Part shown: positions 35,991 through 36,568 of the stretch, piece by piece
Numbering within the stretch: the first letter of the stretch is position 1
Layout: each line of letters starts with the position of its first letter
From: CAYQZD01 sp964421875
GTDB taxonomy: Bacteria > Electryoneota > Tariuqbacteria > Tariuqbacterales > Tariuqbacteraceae
Reading direction: 5' to 3'
Assembly: GCA_964421875.1 (NCBI GenBank)
Contig: CAYQZD010000029.1
Coordinates: 1-36,568 of the forward strand
DNA: 36,568 nucleotides
The notes under the pieces: model-generated
What the model saw: the letters and a program-made list of their open reading frames with translations, nothing else
What the model was told of the DNA's origin: nothing
The model's database searches: none
Made by a program: the position numbers and the translations under genes

Positions 35991-36568
35991 ATTTCGCCTC
36001 GGGAAAAATATTTACCGTCGAGTAGATTCATTCAGAATCCATAATACAACGGGATTCTCATTGAAATTGCATCAGTTATCGTGGCAATATCCCAAAATGA
36101 GAATATTTCTGAAGAAGATTGATAGAAAAATGAAATTGAAGGGAGGTGAAGAATGGTTTCCTTGATAGCGCTGCCAGGCGGAAAACTATTAATATGACGA
36201 ATTACGCTGTGATGAGACGCCTGAGTCATTAGAATCTGTGTATAGGCATTCCATTCAAGCTATAACTCCCAACCGCAGGCAAGGTCCGGTTTTCAGAAGC
36301 TGAGCCGGTTTACACCCAATGAATGCGCCACCTCCCGTATTTGAACGAACTTACTAATATAAAAAATATATGGAAAATAATGACAAAGTCAAGAGATTTC
36401 AGTAAAAAACGGATATTCTTTTGGTGTACTTAGATAATATTTTGTATGCAAAGAAGTAACTATAGGCAATCATGTTTTCACTGACAATCAATAGCAACTT
36501 ATTATTTTAGTAAGAATTCAAGGCAAGAAGTCAACAATTTCAATTTAATTATGGATTAAATATTTGAT
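35991..36568. other. Upstream region of the signalling operon, no gene identified
   Basis: 578 bp to the window edge, AT-rich beyond about 36340. Two very short frames exist on the plus strand (36097-36165, 22 codons; 36153-36197, 14 codons after GGGAGGTGA), but neither can be supported as a gene. On the minus strand a promoter-like site at 36365-36392 would give a leader of about 370 nt before the sensor kinase. I recognise no known riboswitch or small RNA in it. Confidence 0.4.
36365..36392 (-). promoter_or_regulatory. Sigma-70-type promoter candidate upstream of the signalling operon
   Basis: Read on the minus strand: TTGACT (36392-36387), 16-bp spacer, TATATT (36370-36365). It points toward the sensor kinase start at 35990. 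Confidence 0.5.

Noticed and set aside
36097..36197. Two overlapping tiny frames (22 and 14 codons), the second after a strong GGGAGGTGA
   Set aside because: Too short to support, no motif, and on the strand opposite the likely leader of the signalling operon.
36285..36310. AAGGTCCGG ... AGAAGC resembling the conserved loop of signal recognition particle RNA
   Set aside because: The GGAAGGAAGC core with its GNRA tetraloop is absent and flanking helices do not form.

Overview
The window is bacterial DNA of intermediate G+C, probably a draft or metagenome scaffold, because it contains a run of 100 N inside a tandem repeat. Several exported proteins end in a Por/T9SS-type sorting domain (PNPFN ... 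YDIAGRE ... SGVYFARL ... KLLLVK). This, with 'VPSQY.TIQAGI' / 'CIDAGD...DPDST.AD.G' beta-helix proteins, a tricorn-like S41 protease and a CHASE2 cyclase, suggests an FCB-superphylum lineage, perhaps an uncultured candidate phylum. That placement is inference; no rRNA or tRNA is visible.

Layout. 1-2906 (minus): an exported protein with three internal repeats, an anti-sigma factor and its ECF sigma factor, with a double-hairpin REP-like element between the last two. 3175-7295 (plus): an RND efflux adaptor and pump; the pump is cut by an in-frame TAA. 7837-12847 (minus): a CHASE2 adenylate/guanylate cyclase and a large exported protein, probably an outer-membrane barrel. 12952-13245: a 93-bp tandem repeat with the assembly gap. 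13661-17563 (plus): a single-domain response regulator and a tricorn-like protease. 17978-19128 (plus): a frameshifted cohesin-like exported protein. 19402-20322 (minus): a BadF/N-acetylglucosamine-kinase-type ATPase. 20638-30591 (plus): a five-gene run, probably one operon, of exported LamG-type and beta-helix proteins, all with the same C-terminal sorting domain. 30642-35990 (minus): a three-gene signalling operon (sensor kinase, Rcp1-like receiver, hybrid kinase).

The most unusual signal is in the exported-protein run. Three of the four beta-helix genes (23526-25178, 25233-26873, 29011-30591) are each interrupted by exactly one in-frame TGA, and all three TGAs fall at the same place in the same beta-helix rung. 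Each is followed 10-13 nt later by a stem-loop with stem GCRGT/ACTGC, and the two better cases extend to a ~40-nt hairpin starting right after the TGA, as in bacterial SECIS elements. The flanking DNA is diverged and TGA is an ordinary stop in many genes here. Programmed UGA recoding, possibly selenocysteine, in a family of surface beta-helix proteins is therefore a serious hypothesis; it is not proven, and no sel gene lies in the window.

A second layer of structure in the same genes is heptanucleotide arrays on both sides of the PNPFN motif. Seven is not a multiple of three, so gain or loss of a unit would switch the sorting domain out of frame. Near-identical C-terminal blocks and a repeated hairpin placed on the stop codon suggest exchange among the paralogues.
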